DNA of 64,000 bases from Ectorhizobium quercum (GTDB lineage: Bacteria; Pseudomonadota; Alphaproteobacteria; Rhizobiales; Rhizobiaceae), in assembly GCF_026552795.1 (NCBI RefSeq), contig NZ_JANFPI010000006.1, positions 62,001 to 126,000 on the forward strand, written 5' to 3'. This document shows positions 12,031 to 24,385 of this stretch, piece by piece; position 1 is the first letter of the stretch, and each line of letters starts with the position of its first letter. Below the pieces are notes generated by a model that was not told the origin of the DNA, did no database searches, and was given only the letters and a program-made list of their open reading frames with translations. A program made the translations under genes and the position numbers.

Positions 12031-13473
12031 TCAAAAGAAGGATTGCGCGGCGGCCTCGGCCGCGCTGCCGACCGGACCGCCGATCAGCAGGTAGCCGATC
12101 ACGAACAGGCCGGAGACGCCGAAGACCAGGCGCAGTTCGGTCGAGGCGCGCTCGAACTCGCCCTTAGGCTCGTCGAACCACATGACCTTCACGATGCGCA
12201 GGTAGTAGTAGGCGCCGACGACCGAAGACAGGATGCCGATGATGGCCAGCGCATAGAGCTGGGCTTCGATCGCCGCCAAGAAGACGAAATACTTACCGAA
12301 GAACCCGGCCAGCGGCGGTATGCCGGCCAGCGAGAACATCAGGGCGGTGAGCATCACGGCCATGAAAGGGTTGGTCTGCGACAGGCCGGCCAGATCGTCT
12401 ATCCCCTCGACGGACTCGCCGCTCTTGCGGCGCATGGCAATGATGCAGGCGAAGGTGCCGAGCGTCATCACCAGATAGATCGTCATATAGATGATGACGC
12501 CGGACACGCCGGCCTGCGTGCCGGACGATAGGCCGACGAGCGCATATCCCATGTGGCCGATGGAGGAATAGGCCATCAGCCGCTTGATGTTCTTCTGGCC
12601 GATGGCCGCGAAGGAACCGAGCAGCATCGAGGCGAGCGAGATGAAGACGACGATCTGCTGCCAGTCCGCCATGATCGGCTGGAAGGCATCGGAGACGGTG
12701 CGCACCAGGATGGCCATCGCACCGACCTTCGGCGCCGCCGCCAGGAAGGCCGTGACTGGGGTCGGCGCGCCTTCGTAGACGTCGGGCGTCCACATGTGGA
12801 ACGGCACGGCGGAGATCTTGAAGCAGAGGCCGGTCAGCACGAAGACCAGACCGATGATCACGCCCAGCGAGCGGGTCTCGCCCGAAAGAACCGTGGCGAT
12901 CTCGTCGAAGCCGGTATTGCCGGTGAAGCCATAGACCAGCGACATGCCATAGAGCAGCATGCCCGAGGAGAGCGCGCCGAGCACGAAATACTTCAGTCCC
13001 GCTTCCGTCGAGCGCAGGCTGTCGCGGTTGATGGCGGCGATGACGTAGAGCGCCAGCGATTGCAGTTCCAGCGACATATAGAGCGAAATCAGGTCGTTCG
13101 CCGAGATCATCAGCAGGATGCCGAGGGTCGCGAGCAGAAGCAGGACCGGATATTCGAAGCGGTCGAGGTGCTCCGAGCGGGCCTGTCCCACCGTCATGAT
13201 CATGGCAACGATGGAACCGATCAGCGCCAGCACCTTCATGAAACGGGCGAAGGGATCGGCGAGATAGGCGCCGCCGAAGGCTTCACCCTCGGGCGCGGCG
13301 ATCAGCAGCCACAGGCCGGAGGCGACGAGCAGCGCCACGGCAAGCCCCGTCACCGTCGGCGCGGACTTGTCGCCATTGAACACGCCGATCATCAGCAGAG
13401 CGAGCGCGCCGACGGCCAGGATCAGTTCAGGAACGGCAAGATGGAGGCTTGCGAGAAGAGTTTCAACGGTCAT
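12031..13473 (-). CDS. nuoN: NADH-quinone oxidoreductase subunit N
   Basis: Antiporter-like membrane subunit of complex I, 480 residues and about 14 membrane helices. The conserved lysine helix reads [20 protein letters not shown], and the broken-helix region has [20 protein letters not shown]. It takes part in proton pumping in the membrane arm. Last nuo gene; its TGA abuts the birA start region. Confidence 0.97.
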   Translation of the reverse strand: MTVETLLASLHLAVPELILAVGALALLMIGVFNGDKSAPTVTGLAVALLVASGLWLLIAAPEGEAFGGAYLADPFARFMKVLALIGSIVAMIMTVGQARSEHLDRFEYPVLLLLATLGILLMISANDLISLYMSLELQSLALYVIAAINRDSLRSTEAGLKYFVLGALSSGMLLYGMSLVYGFTGNTGFDEIATVLSGETRSLGVIIGLVFVLTGLCFKISAVPFHMWTPDVYEGAPTPVTAFLAAAPKVGAMAILVRTVSDAFQPIMADWQQIVVFISLASMLLGSFAAIGQKNIKRLMAYSSIGHMGYALVGLSSGTQAGVSGVIIYMTIYLVMTLGTFACIIAMRRKSGESVEGIDDLAGLSQTNPFMAVMLTALMFSLAGIPPLAGFFGKYFVFLAAIEAQLYALAIIGILSSVVGAYYYLRIVKVMWFDEPKGEFERASTELRLVFGVSGLFVIGYLLIGGPVGSAAEAAAQSFF

Positions 13474-13492
13474 GATCTCAATCGTCCTGTCG

Positions 13493-15004
13493 TCAATTCA
13501 GCGAAAGCGCCACTTGCTGGGCGGTCCGGATGGCCGCCTCGTAATTGTTGATGAGCAGTTCCACTGAAGCGGCCGTCGCATCGAACACCGGAGCCGGATA
13601 GACACCGAAAAAGATGGTGAGCACGATCAGCGGGTAGAGCACGATCTTCTCACGCCTGTCCAGATCGAGCAGCGACTTCAGGCTGTCCTTCTCCAGCGCG
13701 CCGAAAATCACGCGGCGATAGAGCCAGAGCGCATAGGACGCCGACAGGATGACGCCCGTGGCGGCAAAGAGCGCGACCCAGGTGTTGACCCGGAACACGC
13801 CGATGATGGTCAGGAACTCGCCGATGAAGCCGGACGTGCCCGGCAGGCCGACATTGGCCATCGTGAACACCATGAACGCCACGGCATATTTCGGCATGTT
13901 GTTCACCAGACCGCCATAGGCCGATATCTCGCGGGTATGCAAACGGTCGTAGACCACGCCGACGCACAGGAAGAGCGCGCCCGAGACGATGCCGTGCGAC
14001 AGCATCTGGAAGATCGCGCCCTGGACGCCCTGGCTGTTGGCCGCGAAGATGCCCATCGTCACATAGCCCATGTGGGCGATCGAGGAATAGGCGATCAGCT
14101 TCTTGATGTCGTCCTGCATCAGCGCCACCAGCGAGGTGTAGACGATGGCGATGACCGAAAGGGTGAACACGAAGGGCGCGAAGAAATCGGAGGCGAGCGG
14201 GAACATCGGCAGCGAGAAGCGCAGGAAACCGTAGCCGCCGAGTTTCAGCATGACGCCGGCCAGGATGACCGAGCCTGCCGTCGGCGCCTGCACGTGGGCA
14301 TCCGGCAGCCAGGTATGCACCGGCCACATCGGCATCTTCACCGCGAAGGAGGCGAAGAAGGCCAGCCACAGCCAGGTCTGCATGCCCTCCGGGAAGGAAT
14401 GCCGCAGCAGCGTCGGAACGTCGGTCGTGCCGGCCTGCCAGTACATCGCCATGATGGCGAGCATCATCAGCACCGAGCCGAGCAGCGTATAAAGGAAGAA
14501 CTTGTAGCTGGCGTAGACGCGGTCCTTGCCGCCCCAGACCCCGATGATGATGAACATCGGGATGAGGGTCGCCTCGAAGAAGACGTAGAAGAGAACCGTG
14601 TCGAGCGCGACGAACACGCCGATCATCATGGTTTCCATGATCAGGAAGGCGATCATGTATTCCTTGATGCGCTTTTCGATCGAGGTCCAGCTCGCCAGCA
14701 CGCAGAACGGCATGAGGAAGGTCGTCAGGATGACGAACAGCATGGAAATGCCGTCGACGCCGACATGATAGGCGATGCCGGTGCCGAGCCATTCGTGCTT
14801 TTCGACCATCTGGAAGCCCGGATTCGCATTGTCGAACCCGATCCAGACGAACAGCGACACCAGAAAGGTGAACACCGTCGTCAGCAGCGACACGTTGAGG
14901 ATGTTGCGGCGGCCGAACGCCCCGTCTTCACGCGTGAAGAGAAGGAGCGCCACGCCGACCAGCGGCAGGAACGTGACCGTTGAGAGAATGGGCCAATCGG
15001 TCAT
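13493..15004 (-). CDS. nuoM: NADH-quinone oxidoreductase subunit M
   Basis: Antiporter-like membrane subunit, 503 residues. The pumping motifs [18 protein letters not shown] and [18 protein letters not shown] are present, along with the glutamate of transmembrane helix 5 ([14 protein letters not shown]). It starts immediately after the nuoL stop with no intervening base and ends 19 bases before nuoN. Confidence 0.97.
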   Translation of the reverse strand: MTDWPILSTVTFLPLVGVALLLFTREDGAFGRRNILNVSLLTTVFTFLVSLFVWIGFDNANPGFQMVEKHEWLGTGIAYHVGVDGISMLFVILTTFLMPFCVLASWTSIEKRIKEYMIAFLIMETMMIGVFVALDTVLFYVFFEATLIPMFIIIGVWGGKDRVYASYKFFLYTLLGSVLMMLAIMAMYWQAGTTDVPTLLRHSFPEGMQTWLWLAFFASFAVKMPMWPVHTWLPDAHVQAPTAGSVILAGVMLKLGGYGFLRFSLPMFPLASDFFAPFVFTLSVIAIVYTSLVALMQDDIKKLIAYSSIAHMGYVTMGIFAANSQGVQGAIFQMLSHGIVSGALFLCVGVVYDRLHTREISAYGGLVNNMPKYAVAFMVFTMANVGLPGTSGFIGEFLTIIGVFRVNTWVALFAATGVILSASYALWLYRRVIFGALEKDSLKSLLDLDRREKIVLYPLIVLTIFFGVYPAPVFDATAASVELLINNYEAAIRTAQQVALSLN

Positions 15005-16996
15005 TTACTGAGCACCCCCGAGCATCATCCAGGTAACGAGCGCGGCGACGCCGATCAGCATCGCGAACGCATAGTGATAAAGATAGCCGGTCTGGAGACG
15101 GACCACGCGATTGGTCACGTCGATGACGCGGGCGGCGACGCCGTTCGGGCCGTAGGTGTCGATGACGGCAACGTCGCCCTTCTTCCACAGGAACTTGCCG
15201 AGCGCCTTCGCACTGCGAACGAACAGCAGGTCGTAAAGCTCGTCGAAGTACCACTTGTTGAGCAGGAAGAGATAGAGCGGGCGGACGCTCTCCGCGAGCT
15301 TCTTCGGCGTCTCCGGCGAGACGATATAGAAGTAGTAGGCCGTCACGAAGCCGATGACCATCGACACGAACGGGCTCCACTTCACCCAGGTCGGGACGTT
15401 GTGGAACTCGTGCAGGATGTGGTTTTCCGGCCCGGTAAACAGCGCGCCCTGCCAGAAGTGGTCGTAATCGTGGCCGATGAAATATTCATGGAACACGACG
15501 CCCGCGAACAGCGCGCCGAGGGCGAGCGGCAGGAAAGGGACCGTCATGATCGGCGGCGATTCATGAACGTGGTGCATCACGTCGGCGGAGGCGCGCGGCT
15601 TGCCGAAGAAGGTCAGGAAGGCCAGGCGCCAGGAGTAGAAGCTGGTGAACAGGGCCGCGACGACGAGAAGCACGAAGGCGAAGCGGGCGGCGCCACCGTG
15701 GGCGGCGAAGGCCGATTCGATGATCGCGTCCTTGGAGAAGAAGCCGGCGGTGCCGATGATCGTGCCGGGAATGCCAACGCCAGTCAGCGCGATCGTGCCG
15801 ATGGTCATCACCCAGAAGGTGATCGGGATGTGCTTGCGCAGCCCGCCCATGTGGCGCATGTCCTGCTCGCCGTCGACGGCGTGGATCACCGAACCCGCGC
15901 CGAGGAACAACAGCGCCTTGAAGAAGGCGTGCGTGAACAGGTGGAACACCGCCGCGCCATAGGCGCCGACGCCGAGCGCCACGAACATGTAGCCGAGCTG
16001 CGAGCAGGTCGAATAGGCGATGACGCGCTTGATGTCGTTCTGGACCAGACCGACCGTCGCGGCGAAGAAGGCGGTGATGCCGCCGATGATCGTGACGAAA
16101 GTCAGCGCGTCGTGCGACAGTTCGAACAGCGGCGACATGCGGGCGACGAGGAAGACGCCGGCCGTGACCATCGTCGCGGCGTGGATGAGCGCCGAAACCG
16201 GGGTCGGGCCTTCCATCGCGTCCGGAAGCCAGGTGTGCAGCAGGAACTGGGCCGACTTGCCCATCGCGCCGATGAACAGCAGGATGCAGGCTGCCGTCAC
16301 GGCGTTTTCGCGGTCGAGCGTCATGCCGAAAAGGTTGATGACGACCTCATTGGCGTTGTCGCCTTCGAGATAGGTGCGGGCGGCTGCGAAGATCGTCTCG
16401 AAGTTCAGCGAGCCGAACAGGACGAAGACCGTGCCGATGCCGAGAAGGAAGCCGAAGTCGCCGACGCGGTTGACGATGAAGGCCTTCATCGCCGCGGCGG
16501 TGGCGGACGGCTTCTTGAACCAGAAGCCGATCAGCAGGTACGAGGCGAGACCCACGCCTTCCCAGCCGAAGAACATCTGCACGATATTGTCGGCCGTGAC
16601 CAGCATGAGCATGGCGAAGGTGAACAGCGAGAGATAGGAGAAGAAGCGCGGCCGGTGCGGGTCGTGGTGCATGTAGCCGATGGAATAAAGATGCACCAGC
16701 GTGGACACCGAGTTGACCACGACGAGCATCACCGCCGTCAGCGTGTCGACGCGCAGCGCCCATTCGACGTCGATGCCGCCGGACTGGATCCAGCGCAGCA
16801 CCGTGACCTTGATCACCCCTTCCCCTTCATGCGCGCCGAAGCCAACCTGGATGAAGACGATCCAGGACAGGATGGCGACGACGATCATCAGGCCGGAGGT
16901 GACGTACTCCGAGGCCTTGGCGCCGATCCGGTTGCCGAACAGCCCGGCGATGATCGAGCCGATCAGCGGAAGAAAGACGATAAGCTTGTAGATCAT
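15005..16996 (-). CDS. nuoL: NADH-quinone oxidoreductase subunit L
   Basis: Largest antiporter-like subunit of complex I, 663 residues. The core motifs are [20 protein letters not shown] and [18 protein letters not shown]. The C-terminal part (from about residue 510) carries the amphipathic lateral helix and last membrane helix that clamp NuoM and NuoN. It lies seven bases after nuoK. Confidence 0.97.
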   Translation of the reverse strand: MIYKLIVFLPLIGSIIAGLFGNRIGAKASEYVTSGLMIVVAILSWIVFIQVGFGAHEGEGVIKVTVLRWIQSGGIDVEWALRVDTLTAVMLVVVNSVSTLVHLYSIGYMHHDPHRPRFFSYLSLFTFAMLMLVTADNIVQMFFGWEGVGLASYLLIGFWFKKPSATAAAMKAFIVNRVGDFGFLLGIGTVFVLFGSLNFETIFAAARTYLEGDNANEVVINLFGMTLDRENAVTAACILLFIGAMGKSAQFLLHTWLPDAMEGPTPVSALIHAATMVTAGVFLVARMSPLFELSHDALTFVTIIGGITAFFAATVGLVQNDIKRVIAYSTCSQLGYMFVALGVGAYGAAVFHLFTHAFFKALLFLGAGSVIHAVDGEQDMRHMGGLRKHIPITFWVMTIGTIALTGVGIPGTIIGTAGFFSKDAIIESAFAAHGGAARFAFVLLVVAALFTSFYSWRLAFLTFFGKPRASADVMHHVHESPPIMTVPFLPLALGALFAGVVFHEYFIGHDYDHFWQGALFTGPENHILHEFHNVPTWVKWSPFVSMVIGFVTAYYFYIVSPETPKKLAESVRPLYLFLLNKWYFDELYDLLFVRSAKALGKFLWKKGDVAVIDTYGPNGVAARVIDVTNRVVRLQTGYLYHYAFAMLIGVAALVTWMMLGGAQ

Positions 16997-17003
16997 GATC
17001 GTC

Positions 17004-17312
17004 TCAGCCCTTCATCATGTTGACGTCTTCCACGGCGATCGAGCCGCGGTTGCGATAGAAGACGACGAGGATCGCCAGACCGATGGCAGCTTCGGCGGCC
17101 GCGACGGTCAGAATGAACAGCGCGAAGACCTGGCCGACGAGGTCGCCCAGAAAATGCGAGAAGGCGACCATGTTGAGATTGACGGCCAGCAGGATGAGTT
17201 CGATCGACATCAGGATGACGATGACATTCTTGCGGTTCAGGAAGATACCGAAGACACCGAGCGTGAACAGGACGGCGGCAACCGTCAGATAGTGGGAGAG
17301 ACCGATTTCCAT
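17004..17312 (-). CDS. nuoK: NADH-quinone oxidoreductase subunit K
   Basis: Small membrane subunit of 102 residues with three helices. The two buried glutamates of the family are visible in [18 protein letters not shown] and [14 protein letters not shown]. The start at 17312 ([16 protein letters not shown]) matches the family; upstream in-frame sequence belongs to the nuoJ end. Confidence 0.96.
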   Translation of the reverse strand: MEIGLSHYLTVAAVLFTLGVFGIFLNRKNVIVILMSIELILLAVNLNMVAFSHFLGDLVGQVFALFILTVAAAEAAIGLAILVVFYRNRGSIAVEDVNMMKG

Positions 17313-17343
17313 ATTCTTGGTTCCTTGACCTCGCTCGTTCGCC

Positions 17344-17958
17344 TCAGATGCCCTGACCGGGCTTGACCTTGACCACCTCGACGGCGGTTTCCGGCGTGCG
17401 GGCAACCTGCTGGGAAATATCCTGGCGCCGGACGTGGGTGCGGTGACGGAGCGTCAGAACGATCGCGCCGATCATCGCCACCAGCAGCACGAGGCCCGAC
17501 AACTGGAAGAAATAAACGTAATTGGAGTAGAGTACGTCGCCGAGCGCGGCCGTGTTCGACCGTTCGGTGAGCGGCGGGATGGGCATGGTGATGGTGTTCA
17601 CGGCTTCCGGCGACAGCACGTTGCCGCCGACGAAGACGATCAGTTCGACCGCGAGAATGACGCCGACCAGGAAGCCGACCGGGGCATATTTGAGAACGCC
17701 CGCACGCAGCTCCGCGAAATCGACGTCGAGCATCATGACGACGAAGAGGAAGAGAACCGCAACCGCACCGACATAGACGACCAGCAGGATCATCGCCAGG
17801 AACTCGGCTCCCGTCAGCAGGAACAGACCGGCGGCGTTGAAGAAGGTCAGAATGAGGAACAGCACGGAATGAACCGGGTTCTTCGCGGAAATCACCATCA
17901 GCGCCGACGCCACCGCGACAAAGGCGAAGATATAGAAAAAAAGAGCCTGCAGACCCAT
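17344..17958 (-). CDS. nuoJ: NADH-quinone oxidoreductase subunit J
   Basis: Membrane subunit of 204 residues, five helices in the first 165. The conserved helix 3 reads [20 protein letters not shown], which contains the pi-bulge region of the E-channel. The C-terminal tail is soluble. The preceding 131-base gap to nuoI holds two G/C-rich short hairpins but no gene. Confidence 0.96.
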   Translation of the reverse strand: MGLQALFFYIFAFVAVASALMVISAKNPVHSVLFLILTFFNAAGLFLLTGAEFLAMILLVVYVGAVAVLFLFVVMMLDVDFAELRAGVLKYAPVGFLVGVILAVELIVFVGGNVLSPEAVNTITMPIPPLTERSNTAALGDVLYSNYVYFFQLSGLVLLVAMIGAIVLTLRHRTHVRRQDISQQVARTPETAVEVVKVKPGQGI

Positions 17959-18089
17959 GTTGGTGCCTTTTCGTCTTCCCTCGGGCGGTTTCCTGCCCTT
18001 TCGGGTTCATGCGCGGGCCTGAAGGCCCGGCACGTCCCTGTTATCCTTCCCGCGCGAAAAACCTCCCCGCGCGGCATGCGATGCCTCGA

Positions 18090-18581
18090 TCAGCGGTACG
18101 GCGCATCCAGCGCGAGGTTGCGGGCAATCTCGCGTTCCCAGCGGTCGCCGTTCTCCAGCAGCCGTGCCTTGTCGTAATAAAGCTCCTCGCGGGTTTCGGT
18201 GGCGAACTCGAAGTTCGGACCTTCCACGATGGCATCGACCGGGCAGGCTTCCTGGCAGAAACCGCAATAGATGCACTTCACCATATCGATGTCGTAGCGC
18301 ACCGTGCGGCGGGTTCCGTCGTTGCGGCGCGGACCTGCCTCGATGGTGATCGCCTGGGCAGGACAGATGGCCTCGCACAGCTTGCAGGCGATGCAGCGCT
18401 CCTCGCCGTTCGGATAGCGGCGCAGCGCATGCTCGCCGCGGAAGCGCGGGCTGACCGGCCCCTTTTCGAACGGATAGTTCACCGTCGCCTTCGGGCGGAA
18501 GAAGTAGCTCATCGTCAGCCCGATGGCAGAGACGAATTCCTTCAGGAACAGCGAATTGATTGCCTGGGAGAGACTGGCCAT
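18090..18581 (-). CDS. nuoI: NADH-quinone oxidoreductase subunit I (2x[4Fe-4S])
   Basis: Peripheral-arm ferredoxin-like subunit of 163 residues carrying clusters N6a and N6b. Both CxxCxxCxxxCP motifs are intact: [16 protein letters not shown] and [16 protein letters not shown]. It passes electrons towards NuoB. Only one base separates it from nuoH. Confidence 0.97.
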   Translation of the reverse strand: MASLSQAINSLFLKEFVSAIGLTMSYFFRPKATVNYPFEKGPVSPRFRGEHALRRYPNGEERCIACKLCEAICPAQAITIEAGPRRNDGTRRTVRYDIDMVKCIYCGFCQEACPVDAIVEGPNFEFATETREELYYDKARLLENGDRWEREIARNLALDAPYR

Positions 18582-18582
18582 T

Positions 18583-19626
18583 TTATGCCCACCCCGTCAG
18601 TTTGAGAACGAATGCAACGATCACGACCATCGCCAGCGACAGCGGCAGGAACACCTTCCAGCCGAGGCGCATGAGCTGGTCGTAGCGGTAGCGCGGCACG
18701 AATGCTTTCACCAGTCCGAACATGAAGAAGACCATCGTCGCCTTCAGGATGAACCAGATGATCCCCGGCACCCAGTTCAGGAACCAGACGTCGACCGGTG
18801 GCAGCCAGCCGCCGAGGAACAGGATCGTCGTCAGCGCGCACATCAGCACGATGGCGGCGTATTCGCCGAGCATGAACATCATGTAGGGCGTCGAGCCGTA
18901 TTCGACCATGAAGCCGGCCACGAGTTCCGATTCGGCTTCGGGAAGGTCGAAGGGCGGACGGTTGGTTTCAGCCAGCGCGGAGATGAAGAAGATGATGAAC
19001 ATCGGGAACAGGGCGAGCCAGTTCCAGTCGAGGAAGGTGTTCGGCAGGCCGAGCATGGTGCCGAGGCCGTCTTTCTGCGCATAGACGATGTCCGTCAGGT
19101 TCAGCGAGCCGACCGTCAGCAGGACGGTGACGATGACGAAGCCGATGGAGACTTCGTAGGATACCATCTGCGCCGCCGAGCGCAGCGCGCCGAGGAACGG
19201 ATATTTCGAGTTCGAGGCCCAGCCACCCATGATGATGCCATAGACCTCGAGCGAGGAGATCGCGAAGACGTACAGGATGCCGACATTGATGTTGGCGATC
19301 ACCCAGCCGTCTGCGAGCGGGATCACCGCCCAGGTGGCGAGCGCCAGCGTCACGGCGACGAGCGGCGCCAGCAGGAACACGCCCTTGTTGGCACCAGCCG
19401 GAATGATCGGCTCCTTGAAGACGAACTTCAGAAGGTCGGCGAAGGACTGGAACAGCCCCCAGGGGCCGACGACGTTCGGGCCGCGGCGCATCTGGACGGC
19501 AGCCCAGATCTTGCGGTCGAACAGCAGAACATAGGCGATGTAGATCAGCAGCGCCACCATCAGCAGCAGCGATTGCCCGACCATGATCAGCGTCGGCCAG
19601 ACATAAGTCGAAAAGAAAGTATCCAT
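18583..19626 (-). CDS. nuoH: NADH-quinone oxidoreductase subunit H
   Basis: Membrane subunit at the quinone-binding junction, 347 residues with eight or more helices. Typical stretches are [20 protein letters not shown], the acidic loop [20 protein letters not shown] and [16 protein letters not shown]. The start at 19626 gives [10 protein letters not shown]; the longer open frame overlaps the nuoG end. Confidence 0.97.
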   Translation of the reverse strand: MDTFFSTYVWPTLIMVGQSLLLMVALLIYIAYVLLFDRKIWAAVQMRRGPNVVGPWGLFQSFADLLKFVFKEPIIPAGANKGVFLLAPLVAVTLALATWAVIPLADGWVIANINVGILYVFAISSLEVYGIIMGGWASNSKYPFLGALRSAAQMVSYEVSIGFVIVTVLLTVGSLNLTDIVYAQKDGLGTMLGLPNTFLDWNWLALFPMFIIFFISALAETNRPPFDLPEAESELVAGFMVEYGSTPYMMFMLGEYAAIVLMCALTTILFLGGWLPPVDVWFLNWVPGIIWFILKATMVFFMFGLVKAFVPRYRYDQLMRLGWKVFLPLSLAMVVIVAFVLKLTGWA

Positions 19627-19637
19627 GTCCCCTGCCC

Positions 19638-21719
19638 TTACTCTGCGGCGGCCTTGAAGTTGTTGCGAGCCAGGGCCGAGCATTCGGCCATGACGGCCGA
19701 AGCGCGCGCGATCGGGTTCGTCAGATAGAAGTCCTTGACCGTCGACACGAAGGCGCCGTGGCCGAGCGTGCCCAGCGCGCCGCCGAGCCGCGCGACGTCC
19801 TGCGCATCACCGGCAGCGATCTCGTCGATCTCCGCCAGATGCGGGAAGGCTTCGAACAGCCTGGCGCGCAGCGCGCCGAGCGAATCGAACGGCAGCTTGT
19901 GGCCGAGGACATCCGAAAGCGCGCGCAGGATCGCCCAGTCCTCGCGGGCGTCGCCCGGCGCGAAGCCGGCGCGGTTGCCCTGCTGGACGCGGCCTTCCGT
20001 GTTCACCCAGATGCCGGATTTCTCCGTATAGGTCGCGCCCGGCAGAATGACGTCGGCGGCATGCGCGCCGGCATCGCCGTGGCTGCCGATATAGACGGTG
20101 AATTTCGCGCCCTTGCCAGAGAAGTCGAGTTCATCCGCGCCGAGCAGGAAAAGGACTTCCGACGAGGCGAGGATCGACGCGGCATCGAGCGAGCGGTCGG
20201 CCGGCACGAAGCCGATATCGAGACCGCCGACGCGGGACGCCGCCGTGTGCAGGACGGAAAAGCCGTTCCAATCCTCGGAAACGGCACCGACATCGACGGC
20301 GAGCTTCGCCGCGGCGGCCAGCACGGCGGCGCCGTCCGGACGGGCAAGTGCGCCCTGACCGACGATGACCAGCGGCTTCGACGCCGCCTTCAGCTTTTCG
20401 AAGAAGGAGCCGTTGCCGTTGGCGAGATCGGTCAGCGAGTCCGGGCCGGCACCGAGATAATCGTAGGAATAGCGCAGCTCGCCGCCCTCGCCGATCACGC
20501 CGATCGGGAAACCGCCGCGGCGATAGCGCTTGCGGATGCGGGCGTTAAGCACCGCCGCCTCGAAGCGCGGGTTGGAGCCGACGATGAGCAGCGCGTCGGC
20601 CTCCTCGATGCCCTGGATCGTGGCGTTGAAGAGATAGGAAGCGCGGCCGTTCGACGGATCGAGCGCCGCCCCGTCCTGGCGACAGTCGATATTGGTCGAG
20701 CCGAGCGACGCCATCAGCGACTTCAGCGCGAACATTTCCTCGACCGAGGCCAGATCGCCGGCAATCGCGCCGATCTTCGAACCGCTGACGCCGGCGACGG
20801 CGTTGCGGATGGCCGAAAAGGCTTCCTGCCAGGAGGCCGGTTGCAGGCGGCCGTTGGTGCGGACATAGGGGCGATCGAGACGCTGCGTGCGCAGGCCGTC
20901 CCAGATGAAGCGGGTCTTGTCGGAAATCCACTCCTCGTTGATCGCCTCGTTGACGCGCGGCATGACGCGCATCACTTCGCGGCCGCGGGTATCGACGCGG
21001 ATCGCCGAGCCGACGGCATCCATGACGTCGACGCTTTCGGTCTTGTTCAACTCCCACGGACGGGCCGTGAAGGCGAAGGGCTTCGACGTCAGCGCCCCGA
21101 CCGGGCAGAGATCGACCACGTTGCCCTGAAGCTCCGAGGTCATCGCCTGTTCGAGATAGGTGGTGATCTCGGCGTCCTCGCCGCGGCCGATCAGGCCGAG
21201 TTCGGAAATGCCCGCCACTTCCGTGGTGAAGCGGACGCAACGGGTGCAGTGGATGCAGCGGTTCATCACCGTCTTGACGAGCGGGCCGATATACTTGTCC
21301 TCGACGGCGCGCTTGTTTTCGGTGTAGCGCGAGCCGGCGATGCCGTAGGCCATCGCCTGGTCCTGAAGGTCGCATTCGCCGCCCTGGTCGCAGATCGGGC
21401 AATCCAGCGGGTGGTTGATGAGCAAGAATTCCATGACGCCTTCGCGGGCCTTCTTGACCATCGGCGTATTGGTGAAGATTTCCGCCGGCTCGCCGTTCGG
21501 ACCGCCGCGAATGTCGCGCACGCCCATCGCGCAGGAGGCCGCCGGCTTCGGCGGTCCGCCCTTCACCTCGATGAGGCACATGCGGCAATTGCCGGCAATC
21601 GACAAACGCTCATGAAAACAAAAGCGCGGAACTTCGGCACCCGCCGCCTCCGCCGCCTGAAGCAGCGTGAAATGGTCGGGGACTTCGATCTCTACACCGT
21701 CAACTTTCAGCTTTGCCAT
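19638..21719 (-). CDS. nuoG: NADH-quinone oxidoreductase subunit G
   Basis: Largest peripheral-arm subunit, 693 residues. The N-terminal ferredoxin domain binds the 2Fe-2S cluster ([18 protein letters not shown]). [19 protein letters not shown] and [12 protein letters not shown] provide the N4/N5 ligands. A molybdopterin-oxidoreductase-like domain fills the rest without cofactor. It reads 78 bases after the nuoF stop. Confidence 0.96.
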   Translation of the reverse strand: MAKLKVDGVEIEVPDHFTLLQAAEAAGAEVPRFCFHERLSIAGNCRMCLIEVKGGPPKPAASCAMGVRDIRGGPNGEPAEIFTNTPMVKKAREGVMEFLLINHPLDCPICDQGGECDLQDQAMAYGIAGSRYTENKRAVEDKYIGPLVKTVMNRCIHCTRCVRFTTEVAGISELGLIGRGEDAEITTYLEQAMTSELQGNVVDLCPVGALTSKPFAFTARPWELNKTESVDVMDAVGSAIRVDTRGREVMRVMPRVNEAINEEWISDKTRFIWDGLRTQRLDRPYVRTNGRLQPASWQEAFSAIRNAVAGVSGSKIGAIAGDLASVEEMFALKSLMASLGSTNIDCRQDGAALDPSNGRASYLFNATIQGIEEADALLIVGSNPRFEAAVLNARIRKRYRRGGFPIGVIGEGGELRYSYDYLGAGPDSLTDLANGNGSFFEKLKAASKPLVIVGQGALARPDGAAVLAAAAKLAVDVGAVSEDWNGFSVLHTAASRVGGLDIGFVPADRSLDAASILASSEVLFLLGADELDFSGKGAKFTVYIGSHGDAGAHAADVILPGATYTEKSGIWVNTEGRVQQGNRAGFAPGDAREDWAILRALSDVLGHKLPFDSLGALRARLFEAFPHLAEIDEIAAGDAQDVARLGGALGTLGHGAFVSTVKDFYLTNPIARASAVMAECSALARNNFKAAAE

Positions 21720-21797
21720 CGTCCACCTTCAGTCTTCAATTTTCCTTGCCGTCCCGGCCGGGCGCCGCCATCCGGGCGCTCGCGAAGCCGGGCAGCT

Positions 21798-23102
21798 TTA
21801 TTCCGCAGCTTCGAGCACCGCGCCTTCGGACGTCGCCCTGTGCGTGTACTGGTCGATGCGCCTTTCGATTTCCGGGCGGAAATTGCGAATGAGCGCCTGG
21901 ACCGGCCATGCGGCAGCGTCGCCGAGAGCGCAGATCGTGTGGCCTTCGATCTGCTTCGTGACCGAGAACAGCATGTCGATCTCGCGCTTCTGCGCGTGGC
22001 CCGTCACCATGCGCTCCAGAACGCGCATCATCCAGCCCGTTCCTTCGCGGCAGGGCGTACACTGGCCGCAGCTCTCGTGCTTGAAGAAGGCCGCGATGCG
22101 CCAGATGGCCTTGATGATGTCGGTGGACTTGTCCATGACGATCATGCCGCCGGTGCCGAAGGACGACTTCACCTCGCGCATGCCGTCGAAGTCCATGATG
22201 GCGTCCTGCATGTCCTCGCCCTTGACGACCGGGCACGACGCGCCACCGGGGATGACGGCCAGAAGATTGTCCCAGCCGCCGCGAATGCCGCCGCAATGAT
22301 GCTCGATCAGCTCCCTGAACGTCAGGCCGAGCGCATCCTCGAAGGTGCAGGGCTTCTCGACATGGCCCGAGACCATGAACAGCTTGGTGCCGACATTGTT
22401 CGGACGGCCGATGGACGAGAACCAGCTTGCGCCGCGGCGCAGGATGGTCGGGGCGACCGCGATGGATTCGACGTTGTTCACCGTGGTCGGGCAGCCGTAG
22501 AGGCCCATGTTCGCCGGGAACGGCGGTTTCAGGCGCGGCTGGCCCTTCTTACCTTCGAGGCTTTCGATGAGCGCGGTTTCCTCGCCGCAGATATAGGCGC
22601 CGGCGCCGTGGTGAACGTAGATGTCGAAATCCCAGCCGTTCTTGGTGTTCTTGCCGAGCAGGCCGGCGTCGTAGCACTCGTCGATGGCCGCCTGGAGCGC
22701 CTCGCGCTCACGCATGTACTCGCCGCGCACATAGATGTAGGCGGTGTGGGCGCCCATCGCGAAGCCGGCGATCACGCAGCCCTCGATCAGCGTATGCGGA
22801 TCGTGGCGCAGGATTTCGCGGTCCTTGCAGGTGCCCGGCTCGGATTCGTCGGCGTTGACCACCAGATAATGCGGACGGCCGTCGCTCTGCTTGGGCATGA
22901 AGGACCACTTCATGCCGGTCGGGAAGCCGGCACCGCCACGGCCGCGCAGGCCGGACGCCTTCATCTCGTCGATGATCCAGTCACGGCCCTTTTCGATGAT
23001 CTGCTTGGTGCCGTCCCAATGGCCACGGGCCATCGCGCCCTTCAGCGACTTGTCCTTGAGGCCGTAGATATTGGTAAAGATGCGATCCTGATCCTTCAAC
23101 AT
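21798..23102 (-). CDS. nuoF: NADH-quinone oxidoreductase subunit F (NADH/FMN site)
   Basis: Catalytic NADH-binding subunit of 434 residues. The nucleotide loop [15 protein letters not shown] lies near residue 60, the FMN-binding region has [14 protein letters not shown], and the N3 [4Fe-4S] ligands are in [16 protein letters not shown]. It works with NuoE as the electron entry module; the two genes are 11 bases apart. Confidence 0.97.
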   Translation of the reverse strand: MLKDQDRIFTNIYGLKDKSLKGAMARGHWDGTKQIIEKGRDWIIDEMKASGLRGRGGAGFPTGMKWSFMPKQSDGRPHYLVVNADESEPGTCKDREILRHDPHTLIEGCVIAGFAMGAHTAYIYVRGEYMREREALQAAIDECYDAGLLGKNTKNGWDFDIYVHHGAGAYICGEETALIESLEGKKGQPRLKPPFPANMGLYGCPTTVNNVESIAVAPTILRRGASWFSSIGRPNNVGTKLFMVSGHVEKPCTFEDALGLTFRELIEHHCGGIRGGWDNLLAVIPGGASCPVVKGEDMQDAIMDFDGMREVKSSFGTGGMIVMDKSTDIIKAIWRIAAFFKHESCGQCTPCREGTGWMMRVLERMVTGHAQKREIDMLFSVTKQIEGHTICALGDAAAWPVQALIRNFRPEIERRIDQYTHRATSEGAVLEAAE

Positions 23103-23113
23103 GCCCTACCTCC

Positions 23114-24199
23114 TCACCGCGGCTTCTTGCCGAAAACACGGACATATTCCTCTTCGCCGCCGCGCGCCAGCGCATCGGCCTGCTTGATCCACTCGTCGCG
23201 GGCGATGCGGCCGGGAAAGCTCGCATAGGCATCCACCCATTCGATCTGGGCCGGCGTGAGCGCGGCGATCTGCGCATAGGTGAAGATGCCGAGTTCGTTC
23301 AGCGTGGCGGCGATCTTCGGGCCGATGCCGGCGATCAGTTCGAGATCATCCGGCTTTTCCGGCCTGTCGACAGCCTTCGGACGATTCGGATCGTCGAGGG
23401 ACGGCTTCTGTGCCGCCGTTTCCGCCGCCTTGGCATTGGCCGCAGCGCCATTCTTGTCCGTCACCGGCGTCTTGACCGAGGTATCGCCTTCCGCCGAGGC
23501 CGTCACCGGCTTGGCGGCGTTGGTCGGAGCGGCCGCAGCCTCGCCCGACAGGGCCGCCGGCGCTTCGAGATTGGTGCGAACGGGCACGACCTCTTCGAGA
23601 AGCGTCACCGGCCCGCCTTCGGGAACGGAGAAATGACGGCCGTTCTGCGGGCCGGTGGGAACGTCCGCACCGTTGCCCGCCTCGAAGGCGTCGATGATCT
23701 CTTCCAGGCGCTCGGGCGTCAGGTCCTCATAGGCATCCTTGAAGATGATAACCATCGGCGCGTTGACGCAGGCGCCCTGACATTCGACCTCTTCCCACGA
23801 CAGCGTGCCCGACGCGTTCGGCGTCAGCGGGTCGTGGTGGATCTTCTTCTTGCAGACCCGGATCAGGTCTTCCGAGCCGCGCAGCATGCAGGGCGTGGTA
23901 CCGCAGACCTGGACATGGGCCCGCGTGCCGACCGGCTTAATCTGGAACTGGGTGTAGAAGGTCGCCACTTCCAGAACGCGGATATAGGCCATGCCGAGCA
24001 TGTCGGCGACATATTCGATCGCCGCGCGCGAGACCCAGCCTTCCTGTTCCTGCGCCCGCATCAGAAGCGGGATGACGGCGGACTGCTGGCGGCCTTCCGG
24101 ATACTTCCTGATGGTGGCCTCTGCCCAGGCGGCATTCTCCGCATTGAACGCGAACTCCGGGGGCTGGACATTCTCTTCGGCTAATCGACGAACGGACAT
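23114..24199 (-). CDS. nuoE: NADH-quinone oxidoreductase subunit E with C-terminal HhH extension
   Basis: Thioredoxin-fold 2Fe-2S subunit carrying cluster N1a. The ligands are in CGTTPC (Cys near 98 and 103) and CQGAC (near 140 and 144). At 361 residues it is about twice the E. coli length. After residue 180 comes an Ala/Thr-rich linker, then a C-terminal domain (about 275-361) with a helix-hairpin-helix motif [20 protein letters not shown] and the segment [18 protein letters not shown]. This extension is known in alphaproteobacterial NuoE, but its role is not settled as far as I know. Confidence 0.95.
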   Translation of the reverse strand: MSVRRLAEENVQPPEFAFNAENAAWAEATIRKYPEGRQQSAVIPLLMRAQEQEGWVSRAAIEYVADMLGMAYIRVLEVATFYTQFQIKPVGTRAHVQVCGTTPCMLRGSEDLIRVCKKKIHHDPLTPNASGTLSWEEVECQGACVNAPMVIIFKDAYEDLTPERLEEIIDAFEAGNGADVPTGPQNGRHFSVPEGGPVTLLEEVVPVRTNLEAPAALSGEAAAAPTNAAKPVTASAEGDTSVKTPVTDKNGAAANAKAAETAAQKPSLDDPNRPKAVDRPEKPDDLELIAGIGPKIAATLNELGIFTYAQIAALTPAQIEWVDAYASFPGRIARDEWIKQADALARGGEEEYVRVFGKKPR

Positions 24200-24231
24200 T
24201 CTTCCTCACGCCTTATCTTGAAACGGACGCG

Positions 24232-24254
24232 GCTGCATGGATAGCACATGCAGC
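24232..24254 (-). other. Perfect stem-loop between nuoD and nuoE
   Basis: GCTGCATG (24232-24239) and CATGCAGC (24247-24254) form an 8-bp stem with a 7-nt loop, just upstream of the nuoE start in a 186-base gap without a gene. It has no T-run. It may be an RNA-processing or stability element that separates nuoABCD from the rest. Confidence 0.4.
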
Positions 24255-24385
24255 GCTTGTCCGCCGGTCTTTCCGACTGGACATTTCACATTCAACGCCG
24301 GCCGCCCCGAAGGCGCTCTCTCCCACTGCCCGCGCGGTCGCGGGACAGAGAAGGCTTCGAGCGCGAAAGGCGGCGACGCGCATCA

